A stretch of DNA of 64,000 bases, from the NCBI RefSeq assembly GCF_047948215.1, contig NC_134455.1, positions 309,460,147 through 309,524,146 on the forward strand, in the 5' to 3' direction. This DNA comes from Lycorma delicatula (lineage: Eukaryota > Arthropoda > Insecta > Hemiptera > Fulgoridae). Of the stretch, positions 35,961 to 46,644 are shown piece by piece. The position numbers and the translations under genes were made by a program. How positions within the stretch are numbered: position 1 is the first letter of the stretch; each line of letters starts with the position of its first letter. The notes below the pieces were generated by a model. The model saw only the letters and a list, made by a program, of their open reading frames with translations. It was not told where the DNA came from and did no database searches.

Positions 35961-38634
35961 CAATTACAATCGTCGATAATTCCATTCTGTAATTTACTCT
36001 TTATGAACTCCATTTCCTAATAGAGCTTATTTTTTTAATGCAATAAAAATGGGCAAGTTTTACGGTTCTCACAGACCTACTACTTTTATCACTTTTTTAC
36101 TACAATGGTTATCAGAGATACCGACGGGATTAGGTTTTAAAGCTGATTTTACAAAAATGTTTTTGAATTCATTAAAATTAATATACGTTTCTATACTATG
36201 TATACTTATATACGTTAATATACTATACACATGCAAATTATATGTTTTTTATCCAAATAAAGATTCGTCTTAACGTTTTCTATGTAGAAAAAATATTAAA
36301 TGAAAAGGGAAGTAAAAATTAAATAAACTGATACAGAAAAGAATAATTGGAAAGAAGAAGAATTATATAAAAATAATGATTTTGAACTTTAGGGTAGTCT
36401 ATGTTCCACCTGTATAAATGTTTCAGTTCAGACGGAATGTACTGTAGAATACCGAATTGAATTGATACAGAACATACCATAGTCAGTAAATTGGTATTTA
36501 ACTTTACATACGTTGTTTGTGTATTTATTTAATTTTTTTTTATAATTAATATATCTTTAGTACTGGATACTAATTAATAATACTTGTTATATGTAAACTT
36601 TTACACTCTCAAAACATGATAATTAGTAATATTTGTGATTAAAAATAAACTCGCGTAGAAATTAAGATATCTATTGAAGTCTAACTGTATTTCTATTTAC
36701 TCTAATTAGGAACATTTAAAAAGTGTTGTAAATGACTAAATCACACATAATAAATTTCATATTAGAATGAATAATTTTGATGGCAGTAAAGTATACAAAA
36801 AAAAAAAATTCGTGTGCGTGCGCAAGTTTTTGAATGGTGGTCTAGCAAAAGATATTTCTTAATAAAATGTTGAAGATTAGATATGTAATCTTTTTATGTT
36901 AGATACTTTCCCGACATCGTATTAGTTTTACTTTCTGCTAAACGTTCGAGTAAAATTCTATGTTCTTACTTCTTTCTAATAGGATATAGTCCAACAAAAC
37001 CAAGGGAGCGAGAGATAAAATGTTTAGAAGTAAGATTGCTATATTAGTTTTACTATAAGGTTAATGAACTTATATTTGTAGACGTAGTAAAATCAGTAAT
37101 CTATACTACTTTTTTTCCCTCTTGCTGATTAACATAATACCAGGCGCAATTTCAGCAATCAGAATTTATTAAAGCAGTATAACATTTGGTAAATAACGTC
37201 GGAGAAAAATACATCGAAATTAAATTAATCAGTGAAAATACTAGTTAAATTATCTGATATAAGTAATCTAAACTTGGCTTTGCACATCAGAAATAAATAA
37301 AAATTATTATTGGTTCATTTGTATCTTTTGTGTAATATGTGCGCACGCGTGTATTTGTTTGTTACGCACACATTGTAGAGAGATGCACTTTTTGTATTAC
37401 CAACTTTATTCACAAATTCATCGCAGTAATGGTCAAAATGGTTGTAAGTTTACGTTACCATTAATGAAAAACTTATCCCGTTAAAAACTGCACATATATA
37501 GTGCCTATATTTTAATAATATAATAACATTATTATTCCAAATAAGTAAATACGCATGTATATTTATTTCACATTACGAAACGAAATTGTCCAATAATATT
37601 CTTTTACTTACTTCTACTATAAAATAAACTTTAAAACGAGTGCAAAATACAGTTAATAATAATTATAAAAAAAATTATTTTCTAGACTATGGTAATATTA
37701 TTTATATATATATTAAAAAAAATAAATAAAAAACAAAGAAATATTATAAAGGAAGTTGAATTCAAAATGAAACAAGTTTGAAGTCAGTCCAGTTTCCTGT
37801 ACAGCGACCGGATAAAGATTACATGATAAGCTGGTTCGTTGGCGGATACCGATAAAGGATTCAGAATGTTTGACCAACGATAATTTCCCTTCGTTTTAAT
37901 CTTGTTTAAACTCATTTTCTGAATATTCTGTATTGTTTTTTCTTTTTTAATATTCTGTAACTTAAATAATATTAAAATCGATGTATTTCTCTTAAAATTT
38001 GCCTGACTTGTTTTCCTGTCATAATTTGAATTTCAAATCATTATTAGTTTTATAAATTTTAATTATAACAATTACATTTTACAACGTTTTACTATATGTA
38101 GAAGCAAATGTAACTAAGAAAAAAAATTTCTGTTACCAAAGAGGATTCAAACAATATCATGACATAATGTAGAAACAACAATAACGTCAAACACGATAGA
38201 AAATATAAATAACGCCCTTCCAGTCTAACAGTTTACTGGAAGGGCTTTAGGAAGTAAGAACTGCCTGGGTTGATGTAATTCCAAAAAATAATATTTTAAT
38301 TTCACAGCATTTGAAATGAACTTAAATTAATTTTTTATTATTAAGGGATTCTAGTAACATAAATGTTTGTATGCATAACAGAAATAATGTTATGATGATG
38401 GGTATGTATACGAACTAAGTTGTATAAAATCAGTAAATTAATATTAATTTTAATTATTTTCAATAAATAAAAAGTAAGATCTATTTATAAACTATTTTAT
38501 ATCCTTTTCAGCAACAGCTGAAAACCAAACGGTTATTATCATCTAATAGAACGGACAGAAGAATATCACTTCATAAATTTAATGGATATATTATATGCAT
38601 ATATAGCAGCAAACGGTAAAATAAAGAAATAATA
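35961..38634. other. AT-rich non-coding DNA
   Basis: No gene is recognised. A perfect 11-bp hairpin is listed separately at 38214-38245. Simple A/T runs are frequent. Confidence 0.5.
38214..38245. repeat. Perfect 11-bp hairpin
   Basis: GCCCTTCCAGT (38214-38224) and ACTGGAAGGGC (38235-38245) are exact reverse complements around a 10-base loop. It is isolated in AT-rich sequence, with no T run just after it on either strand that would suggest a pol III or bacterial-type terminator. Confidence 0.9.
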
Positions 38635-39367
38635 CAAAAGGCAATTCCCAGTCGTACTATAATTTGCTGCGGGGCAGGTCCTTTGCACTAGTCCGTCTCC
38701 ATTCACATCTATTTCCAGCTTGACTTCTTTTTTGATGGTCAATCATTTTTATTTTTGCATCTTTCACTGATCCTTCTACTGTTATTTTAATCAGTTCTCC
38801 TCCCATGATATGTTACTGCCAATTAGTTTTCCTTTTCTGAAAAAGTTTCGGTTCTAGTTCACTTTTTTTAATTACTACTTCGTTTTTATCTTTGACCTGC
38901 TAGTATAATTAACTTCAATCTTATAAATTTCCATTTTTTCAGATCCCTTTGGTTTCCTTTTTTCTTTTTATTGGTGTCAATTATTTAAATCAATACAGAA
39001 GTTTATTCCAAACATTAAACTTCACAACACGTTAAAGCGTAACTCCACCTTATCACGTAATAGCTCAATCTTTCTATTAACTACTTTATTATCCATTTTT
39101 ATTTAGTTTATTTATTTTTTTAGGATCTTCTCTTAACAAGATATTGAACTATCTGTTTTGTTTTGTTTCTTCAGTTGTTCCTTCTTTTATACTGATTAAG
39201 AGTAATTTTTATACCATTTTCTGTCAGTGTCTTGTAGTTTTGAAATCGTCTATTGCTTATCCTGTGCTTCCTCTACTAGAAAAACAAAACAATAACATAT
39301 TTAAACCTTATTACGAACTTCATTCTCTTTTAACCTTCATTTTTTACCTTTTGAACATATTTAATAA

Positions 39368-39587
39368 GCCGGCCAACGTGGCGCGAGTAGTAGCGCCATC
39401 TCGTAGCGTTTCATCTGCGTAGCGTCTCGGCCGAAAGGCCGAGACGCTACGCAGTCTGCAGATGAAAATCTGGAGGACCCGAGTTTGAATCCCGGTCAGG
39501 CATGTCACTTTTACAAGCTACGAAATTATCACTTCATCTCATTCTCTGAAGCAATACCTAACCGTAGTCTCAGGTTACAAAAAAAGC
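39368..39587 (+). mobile_element. tRNA-derived SINE, type A, with rearranged head
   Basis: The start GGCCGGCC (about 39369-39376), the B-box-like AGTTTGAATCC (39482-39492) and GGTCAGGCATGTCA, then a body ATCTCATTCTCTGAAGCAAT and a short A run, match the 62.4-kb SINE. Between the A-box region and the B box, extra sequence forms a perfect palindrome (39415-39454). The tRNA-like head is thus about 50 bases longer than normal. It is inserted in the decayed LINE of 38.6-40.7 kb. Confidence 0.85.
39415..39454. repeat. Perfect 18-bp hairpin with GAAA loop inside the SINE head
   Basis: CTGCGTAGCGTCTCGGCC (39415-39432) and its exact reverse complement (39437-39454) flank GAAA. An outer, staggered pairing TTTCATCTGC / GCAGATGAAA extends it. 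The arms contain the GTAGCGTCTCGGCC segment of the SINE's own tRNA-like head, once forward and once inverted. Confidence 0.95.
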
Positions 39588-40740
39588 ACATATTTAATAA
39601 ACCAGGTAGGTGATACGCAACATTATGTCCTACTCCTTTTTCTAAGTCAATCCTTCATTTTCATAGCCATTTTTTTATTCAAATACAGTTCTTTAACTAA
39701 TCTTTCACTCTTCCAACTTATTCTTTGATTTCTTAATATTTCTACTAGTTTACCTCATGCAGAACATTCATAGGCGTGAAATTAATTTCAGTTACTTACA
39801 AACCCGGATTTGCGGTCAAAGTCATTTCTCAAAGTAGAAATCTGGTAGAGTAATGCTTATGATGTACCTAATTCCTACTTTCATATGGACTTATTTCAGA
39901 TCGCTTAAAACCTTTTTTGTTACGGCATGAATAAACAAACTCCTTGATAAAATTGCATTTATTATCAACTAAATTCCTCAGATGTTTCATAAAAATCTTT
40001 AAATATTATACATTTGGTTTCATCTATAATAACTGATTATTTTTTCCTGAAGCAAAAGTTCAGAAAACTATTAATCAGAAATTAAACCTTTTTTCTTTTA
40101 AATTTCCTAGGCTGTATTTTTATGAGAAGACAATTAACGAAAAACTATAACTTAACCTTTCGCCTAATACTTATTAACAATCTGTTAACTGAACCCTTTA
40201 ACTTTGTTTAGGAGTACCAATGCAATTTATATTTTTTTATTTTTTCCCATTCCGAACCATTACGTTTAAAAAATTCAGATTGTTTCTAACAGAATTAAAA
40301 CAAAACAATTCTGAAGTTTGATGAAGGTACAGTGTGCTTATTTCTTTTTTTTTAATTTTGACCCCGTAAACTCTTCAAGAAATCTTCTAACACTATATTT
40401 TTTAACAAACTTTTTTATTAGTTTAAAATATTAGTGATACATATAATCTCACCAATTTTAATGTTTGACGAATTTCATGCGTTTAACGTTTTTTTTTCGA
40501 TTTCTTTGAAATCCTTATTTGTTAATTTGTTAACATCATTACCAGGGTGTTCAACAGTTTTGAATCTGTTCAAAACTGTTCCCGAAAATTATGAATCTAA
40601 CCGATACTATTCATCTTCTTCAAAGATATTATTTTCTTTAGTGATTTGGTTTTGTAATATCTTATTTATAAATAAAAATATGAGACGTTACCTCTCAGCC
40701 ATATTAGGTCAACTAATAATAACTCTACAGATAGATGTAA

Positions 40741-42560
40741 CGCACATACAGCGGTGTCGCTGATACCACAGCAAAAAAAATACAGTTAATATTAAAAATA
40801 TTGCAGTAATTAAATTTTGATATAAATTCAAAAAAAAGAAAGTGAAACACTTGCGAACATAAATTTATAGCTGTTATTTCAAAATAAAATCTGAATCATT
40901 TTTAATTTTTTGTTTTCATTGTTAAGGAATTTCTGTTTGTAATATAGACATATATTATTAAAATTAATGATAAAAATAATAATTACTGAAAAAACAAAAG
41001 TTTAATATTTAAATTTAAGAAACCTTTTGCTCTTATAGTGCAATAGAAGTTTTTAAAACTTTTAAGGAGAAAATTATATGAAAACGGAGGTAAGATTTTC
41101 AGAAAACAGGGAGACAAAACAGGAGAGAGATTAGATGGTACAGTGCGAGTATTAAGGTTTATCTCTTTATTGAGCAAGTATTGTTACACTACTCCTCTCT
41201 TCATCATACATTGTTGCGTTTACAGAGACCAAAGCAGCAAATGCGAACAGAACCTTAGGGAAACTGTCTTCCCCTTAATGTAGAAATAAGGTAACTTAAT
41301 ACGCTTGTCAATGTATGAGACTATCAGGGACCGACCTGTTTCCATAGAATCCACACCGACATTCAGATTAAATTATAATATCAAATCATAGACTGTTATT
41401 TTAACATAATCAGTATCCATTCAATAATTTCATATCGTGCCATAAGTTATCATTATGTATAGGACTTTATGTTAAATAAACGTAAAAAGAAACACGATTA
41501 ATGGGAAAACTGAAAAGATAACTGATTAAATAAATTTAGAAATTTTAACATACCCAATATCAAAATATTATAGAGAGACAAATTTATTGATTAAAATGAC
41601 ACGAGCTAGTATAGAGATTAAACTTAAGCTCTCGTAAGATTAAAGATGCGGTTAAAAATCAATAAATTGATTGATGCGGTTAAACACATTTAAAATTGAG
41701 TTCAAATATTTTAATTTTTTTTAATTTACTTATATATTAGGTTAACACAACATACATAGATAGTATTCCATTGAAAATCTTATTTGTTTTTTAATTTATG
41801 TTAAAAGTTGTTTAAAGTATGTCGCTATGGTGTAAACGGTAGATTGAAGACAAATGGAGGTTATTGGCGATTGAGATGAATTACTGGAGAAGGCATATTG
41901 ACAAAGGGTTTCCAAATGAAATATATAAACATAATAAACCCCAATGTCTTTTCACTAATAAACATTGCATCAAAGTAAAAATCTGTTATATTTTTTGTAT
42001 TTTTTAAGTACAATAAAGCTTCTTCTTATTATTATTATTAATAAACTGAAATCGTTTAGGTATAAGAACATTTTTAGAGAACGGTTCGGCATGCTAACAT
42101 ACCGGAATTCCTTGAGCTTATAAGGCGTTGTTGAAAAACAAAAGTGGTGGTGATCTACAGCGCTAACAAACTCCCAGTATATTAAGGGCCTATATCTTAC
42201 TTTAAGATATCCCTATAATGATTTTAAGGAAAATACAAAGTATCATTAAAAAATATTATATTATGTTACTTATTTATAATAATATATTTTTTTAGGTTAT
42301 ACTGTGACAGGGTATAAATATTTTATGGCAATATTATTTTTATTATATTATTCTATTTTTACATTTAAATGAATTCTACCTTGAAAAAAATAAAATCTGC
42401 AAGCAAATCAGTAAAATAGAAAGACGATCACCGTAGTGGTTAGATAATATAGATATGATTCAGTTAGATTTGGAGCTATCTCGTAAATTGGTTAAAATAT
42501 TTGGTTTAGAATTTACAAAGTAAAAAGTTAAATAAATACTAAATAACTTTTACTAAAAAA
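40741..42560. other. AT-rich DNA with one small LINE fragment
   Basis: Mostly non-coding and AT-rich. The only recognised item is the LINE fragment near 41825-41940. A moderate-GC phrase near 41200-41350 carries nothing identifiable. Confidence 0.5.
41825..41940 (+). pseudogene. Small LINE ORF2 C-terminal fragment
   Basis: In the plus strand the words AIEMNYWRR...NEIY (about 41866-41925) match the segment 'ai EM.YWRR....R..NEeI' that follows the RT thumb in ORF2 proteins of RTE/CFDP2-type LINEs. The upstream part is consistent with the usual ETW.L phrase but out of frame. Only about 40 residues survive, so the clade cannot be fixed. Confidence 0.45.
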
Positions 42561-42760
42561 ATCTGTTGTGGACCCCACATGACTTCCTTGTACACTTATT
42601 AAATTACACATCCACAATTTTACTGCAAATCATTTAAACTTATTTCATTTGAAAGTGAGATAAATTCTTCAATTCTTTAATAAAGTGGACAGTTACACAA
42701 TTACATTGTGGTGGACACCACAATGTATTAAATCTTTTTGTGGTGTCCGTAGCAGCATTT
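42560..42760. repeat. Dispersed-repeat-like segment with GTGGTGTCC motifs
   Basis: The segment has GTTGTGGACCCCACATG at its left, a 24-base palindrome ACATTGTGGT-GGAC-ACCACAATGT (42703-42726) and another TGTGGTGTCC just after it. Similar wording recurs as a dispersed repeat in insect genomes from memory. No coding content is present. Confidence 0.4.
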
Positions 42761-42844
42761 TTTATTAGTTTATATATTAACTTTGTTTCCCGTCGCTCAA
42801 GTAGTTATGTAGTGTAAGTGAGAACGTGTCGGATCCGTAACCAT

Positions 42845-43092
42845 GCACACAGCGGTTTGAATCCGAATTCATATACTTATTTTTTTAAACTTTTTTTTTT
42901 AATTTAAATGTATTGATTTATTAATAATTATTAAACTCTGTAAAAAGTTTTTAATTAAAAGGGAAAAGTACATAAAATTTTATTTCACTAATAACTTCTA
43001 ATTTGTTTTTCAATTAGATGTTAATAATTATTAATAAATCAATATATTTAAATTAAAAAAAAGGAAATGAAGTAGGATTCGAACCGTTGTGC
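42845..43092. repeat. Long inverted repeat with a tRNA-like B box in each arm
   Basis: The left arm (about 42845-42934) and right arm (about 43021-43092) are imperfect reverse complements. The inner 34-base part is almost perfect (one mismatch), and each outer part carries a B-box-like string: GGTTTGAATCC at 42854-42864 on the plus strand and GGTTCGAATCC at about 43077-43087 on the minus strand. The right arm lacks about 18 bases present in the left arm. Upstream of the left arm, GTCGCTCAAGTAGTTA (about 42791) resembles an A box. No MITE superfamily or known SINE is matched. Confidence 0.7.
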
Positions 43093-43500
43093 CTTCCCCC
43101 CTTGTAAGTTCCAAATATTTCATTAATTAAAATTGTATTTGGCTATAACTCTGGAACCAATGAAAATAAGTACCATTTATGATATATCGTTGAAAAGCTC
43201 TCAATGAGGACTTATTACTGCAGTTAAGAAAAACTCCAACTCTGTTATTACAGTTTTAACTAGATGTTACAACAGTTCTAAATCTAAAATTTAAATATTC
43301 TACGGCTAATCGTTTTTGAGTTATGGGAGATACTTTCGTACGTCAATGCAGACATCACGCCAATACTAGTCAAAATGGATTCAGGGATGGTCAAAATGGA
43401 TATTGCCGTTGAAATCTGAAAACCGAAATTTTTCGCGATTACAATACTTCCTTGTACTCGAGAAGGAAGTAAAAAACATTTCATCCCGGAAAATTATAAA
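43093..43500. repeat. Likely dispersed repeat, non-coding
   Basis: The sequence GGCTATAACTCTGGAACCAA (about 43140) and, later, ACAATACTTCC...GGAAGTAAAA (about 43441-43475) are of a type common in insect interspersed repeats, by memory only. The inexact duplication GTCAAAATGGATTCAGGGATGGTCAAAATGGAT (about 43369-43401) is visible. No domain appears in the overlapping short frames. Confidence 0.35.
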
Positions 43501-44340
43501 GTGAACAGTAAAACATCGAATGTCATGTAGCGATAATAGAACGTAATTAAGTGGACAGAGCAATTGTAACAAACTTGAAAGTAAAATATGGATAAACTTA
43601 TCATGGATTCAACTCTTCCATTACCTATATCACAGGGAAGAAATATTTATTGACTTATCACTCTACGTAAGACATTAATAAAAAATATAATTAAATGAGA
43701 TAAATGTTTTAAAAATAACATTAATTAATTGAAATTCTAATCAATAACTTGTAGAAAAATAATAATAATTATTAAAAAAAACTCTATTCCTATTGGTCCA
43801 TAATTATTCATTGTGTAGATCACATCAGGAATATCAGTTCAGCAAATATTTAAGTAAATTTTGAGGAGACCTTTTAAATAGGTTGGATACATTCCATTTA
43901 AAAAGTTTCCTTATAATAAAAAAAATTGAACAAAGCATAATAAAGGAGTTTATCGATATCAAGATATTTTACTGTAAAGAAAAAATAGTTCTGTTGTCTA
44001 GTTTGATTCAGATGCATTTTGTAATTTTTTAGGCATAATAATATTAGAAAATATTACATTTTAAATGGGAATATATATAGCGGCATTATAAATATTTAAT
44101 AATGATTAAAAGCTCTATACGCTTCTTTAAGTCGCAACAAAAATCATTTTTAATTTAGAAATTTTTATTAAAACAGTTTACAGTAATATTTTTTTATGGA
44201 TTTAAAATCTTATCTTATTTAAATACTGAGAGTTTTTCGTTCTTATTTTTTTAAAATTGTCTTTGTCTTTTCTTAAAACTGTAATTATTTTTTAAAACAG
44301 TCTTACAATCGCACACCATAAGTAGGATGGTCTAGAGAGA
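43501..44340. other. AT-rich non-coding DNA
   Basis: Nothing is recognised beyond short A/T runs. Confidence 0.55.
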
Positions 44341-44459
44341 AAAGAATCTAGTCTTACAAGGAAAAGAATTAGTCAAACTGTTTTGCACTTGTTCTATTCC
44401 AAGGGGAGAATATAAATGCAATCAAACTTCGTCGTACATTAGCGTGACTTTGTGTATAT

Positions 44460-44695
44460 TCATAGAGAATCGAGTAAGAAGGTGATACAAAGAGAGAGGG
44501 AAGAGAGGAAGAAAAAGGGAGTGTGTGTGTATGTATGACAGAGCGAAAGAGAGAAGGTGTTAGAAAGGGCTGAAGATGAAAGGGGAAAGGGAAGTATAAA
44601 AATAGAAGGGTTAAAGAGGGAGTGTGTGTCTGAGAAAGAGAAGGTTGCATCGATATCGTGCGTGCGTGCGTGCATGCGTGTATGTGTATATGTAA
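44460..44695. repeat. Purine-rich and GTGC/GTGT low-complexity tract
   Basis: GA-rich sequence (AGAGAGAGGGAAGAGAGG and related) runs from about 44490 to 44650 with a GTGTGTGTGT insert, then (GTGC)n-like repeats at 44658-44690. The frames of up to 93 codons on both strands are composition artefacts rich in Ser/Leu/Pro/Phe or Glu/Lys. Confidence 0.8.
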
Positions 44696-44809
44696 TCTTT
44701 TGTGAAGTCGAAATAATATGTACCTTTATGTATTATAGGTCATAGTATACTATTTGTTCTATGCCATATTGTAGCTGTAAATACTTAAATGTACATACTA
44801 CTTCACCCG

Positions 44810-44810
<1 letters not shown>

Positions 44811-44871
<61 letters not shown>
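44811..44871. repeat. (AC)30 microsatellite
   Basis: Thirty uninterrupted AC units are directly visible. This is a long, probably polymorphic dinucleotide repeat. Confidence 0.98.
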
Positions 44872-44872
<1 letters not shown>

Positions 44873-45409
44873 GGGCACAAGATATCGCCAAACTGAATTA
44901 TTAAAATATATTCTTAAAGTAGTTTCAGTTAATAATCACCTCAGTTTAATTTAAAAGTAAAAACGTAATAATCCATTCATATTATTTTAATGTAAAGTAA
45001 CTATAATTTATAGTTGAATAAAATACAGCATTTGTTGATAGTTTTTTTAGACTGTATATTGCCATTATTACCAATTTCGAATGAAAACATACTTTAATGT
45101 TTTTTGTGAGATGTTCAGAACTTTAATGAGGTTCATTCGTATAAATAAATTTTACATTAAAAAATCAATAAATTCTTCTTTATTACGTTTGTGATAAAAT
45201 TTATTATGATCTCGATGAAATAGAAACATTTTTGTTAGGTATATGAATATTTATATTATAATGCACGATAAGTAAATAGAAATATATAAAATGTTCTTTT
45301 TACGAGTATAATATAATGTTTTAAAGTATTTTCAGCACTCTTTTAAACTGGAATTAAATATTATAGTTATAAAAGTTCTTTTTTTTACATGAAGCAGTCT
45401 AAGAGTGTT

Positions 45410-45900
45410 TAATCCTCTCTGATAGGGTAAATGGCTGGGTCACAGGATTGCGTCTGTCTGTACTTCGGTATTTATACGTGGAGAAAAGTATAAATGCGGT
45501 TTTAGGTAGTGTTCAAATAGCCATCAAGAGAAATGCTGAATGAGAAATGTATAATTTGTGTGTGCGATAGAGAGGAAGTGTACACAGTAGATCAGGATGG
45601 AGAAGAGAGTAGAGGCAGCTCGGATGAGCCGTCCCTCGTAGAGCCCTGAACTAATCCGGATTATGGCTTTACAGTGGAAATCCCCCGCGCAGGGCGCGCC
45701 ACCCGGCTTAGCATTAATGCGCATTGGAATTATAAAGCATAGAAACCTGAATCGCGAGGATTACTTTATTTTGTCGGATTTTAAGTTGGAGATAGATCCG
45801 CAGGCATTGAAGAAGAGGGGGGTATTATTGATCCTGCATGCTTCATCGCTCTGTACTGTTTATTCCGCTTGTCCCATGCCTAAAGAAAATTTTGAATAAC
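45410..45900. other. GC-richer island with palindromic TAATCC site
   Basis: About 490 bases are distinctly GC-richer than the flanks and include CCCCCGCGCAGGGCGCGCC (45687-45705). Open frames of 66-78 codons occur on both strands without recognisable domains. At 45652-45663 TAATCCGGATTA is a perfect inverted pair of TAATCC, the core bound by Bicoid/Otd-class homeodomains. It could be regulatory DNA, an untranslated exon or an unknown repeat. Confidence 0.35.
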
Positions 45901-46640
45901 AAATCTCAACATTTATACAAAACTGAATTATTCAAAAATGAAACGTATTAGTTTAATCTGACTATGAGAAAACTTTTATTTGAAATAATTCCTATAAAAT
46001 TTTAAGCTATAAATAATACTTAATAAAAAAAAATGAATACTCGCTTGTGTTCGATTATGTAATTCTTATCCCAACATATTTTAAAGTTTTAGTTACGCGC
46101 TGTTGCCAAATCTCTACAATAATAATGAATTTATGCACATAGCAGTGATTTGGTTTTATTTCAATAGATAATATTCATTTCTAGGATTATATTTTGCAGT
46201 TTGAATAACACGAGCTCTTTATTTAAAACATCTACGAGTATAATTTAGTAATACTTTAAAAAAAAGTAGAAATAAAAGTTTTTTAATTTTTTTCTACCTT
46301 TAAAAAAAGTAAAAGAACACACTGATCTTTCTTTAAAATATCTTATTTATTTAGCTGCCACAACTGTAAAGGTTGTCGGTATTGAGATAACCAGTAACGA
46401 CAAAAAAGGATAAGGTGTAATGATATGGAAGCGAGTGATTTAAAAACAAAATCCTCAAAAGAAATAAGCATACCATACTAGAAATACACCGCAACATTTT
46501 AAAAAAAGGAGACAGACATAAAACAACAACTTCACTCTTCAGTGATCTGAATTCCTTGAGTTTCCTTCATAAAGACACCCACATGATGAGCCAACCGAAA
46601 AAGTAATATTCAAATCTGCAAATAACAACTTTTACATCAA
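45901..46640. other. AT-rich non-coding DNA
   Basis: No gene or repeat is recognised in this stretch. Confidence 0.5.
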
Positions 46641-46644
46641 CTGA

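Larger units (their letters stand above)
38635..40740 (-). pseudogene. Heavily decayed LINE with a nested SINE
   Basis: On the minus strand the C-terminal part is recognisable at 38641-38830: GGELIKITVEGSVKDAKIKM, then RSQAGNRCEWRRTSAKDL, the usual end of LINE ORF2 proteins of the type predicted as craniofacial development protein 2. Farther upstream, at about 39640-39760, QRISWKSERLVKELYLNKK resembles the segment just before the RGVRQGC motif of such RTs, followed by a corroded GVGH stretch. The SINE at 39368-39587 lies between these two pieces in the opposite orientation. The region up to about 40740 is A-rich on the minus strand with weak LINE-like fragments; its outer limit is uncertain. 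The copy is clearly dead. Confidence 0.5.

Noticed and set aside
36049..36273. 74-codon plus-strand frame after a GC island
   Set aside because: No homology recognised; the second half is a hydrophobic AT-driven run.
40434..40763. 109-codon plus-strand frame
   Set aside because: It is antisense to a region that looks like A-rich decayed LINE sequence and shows no domain of its own.
44369..44745. Frames of 62-93 codons on both strands
   Set aside because: They lie over GA/GT low-complexity repeats and mirror their composition.
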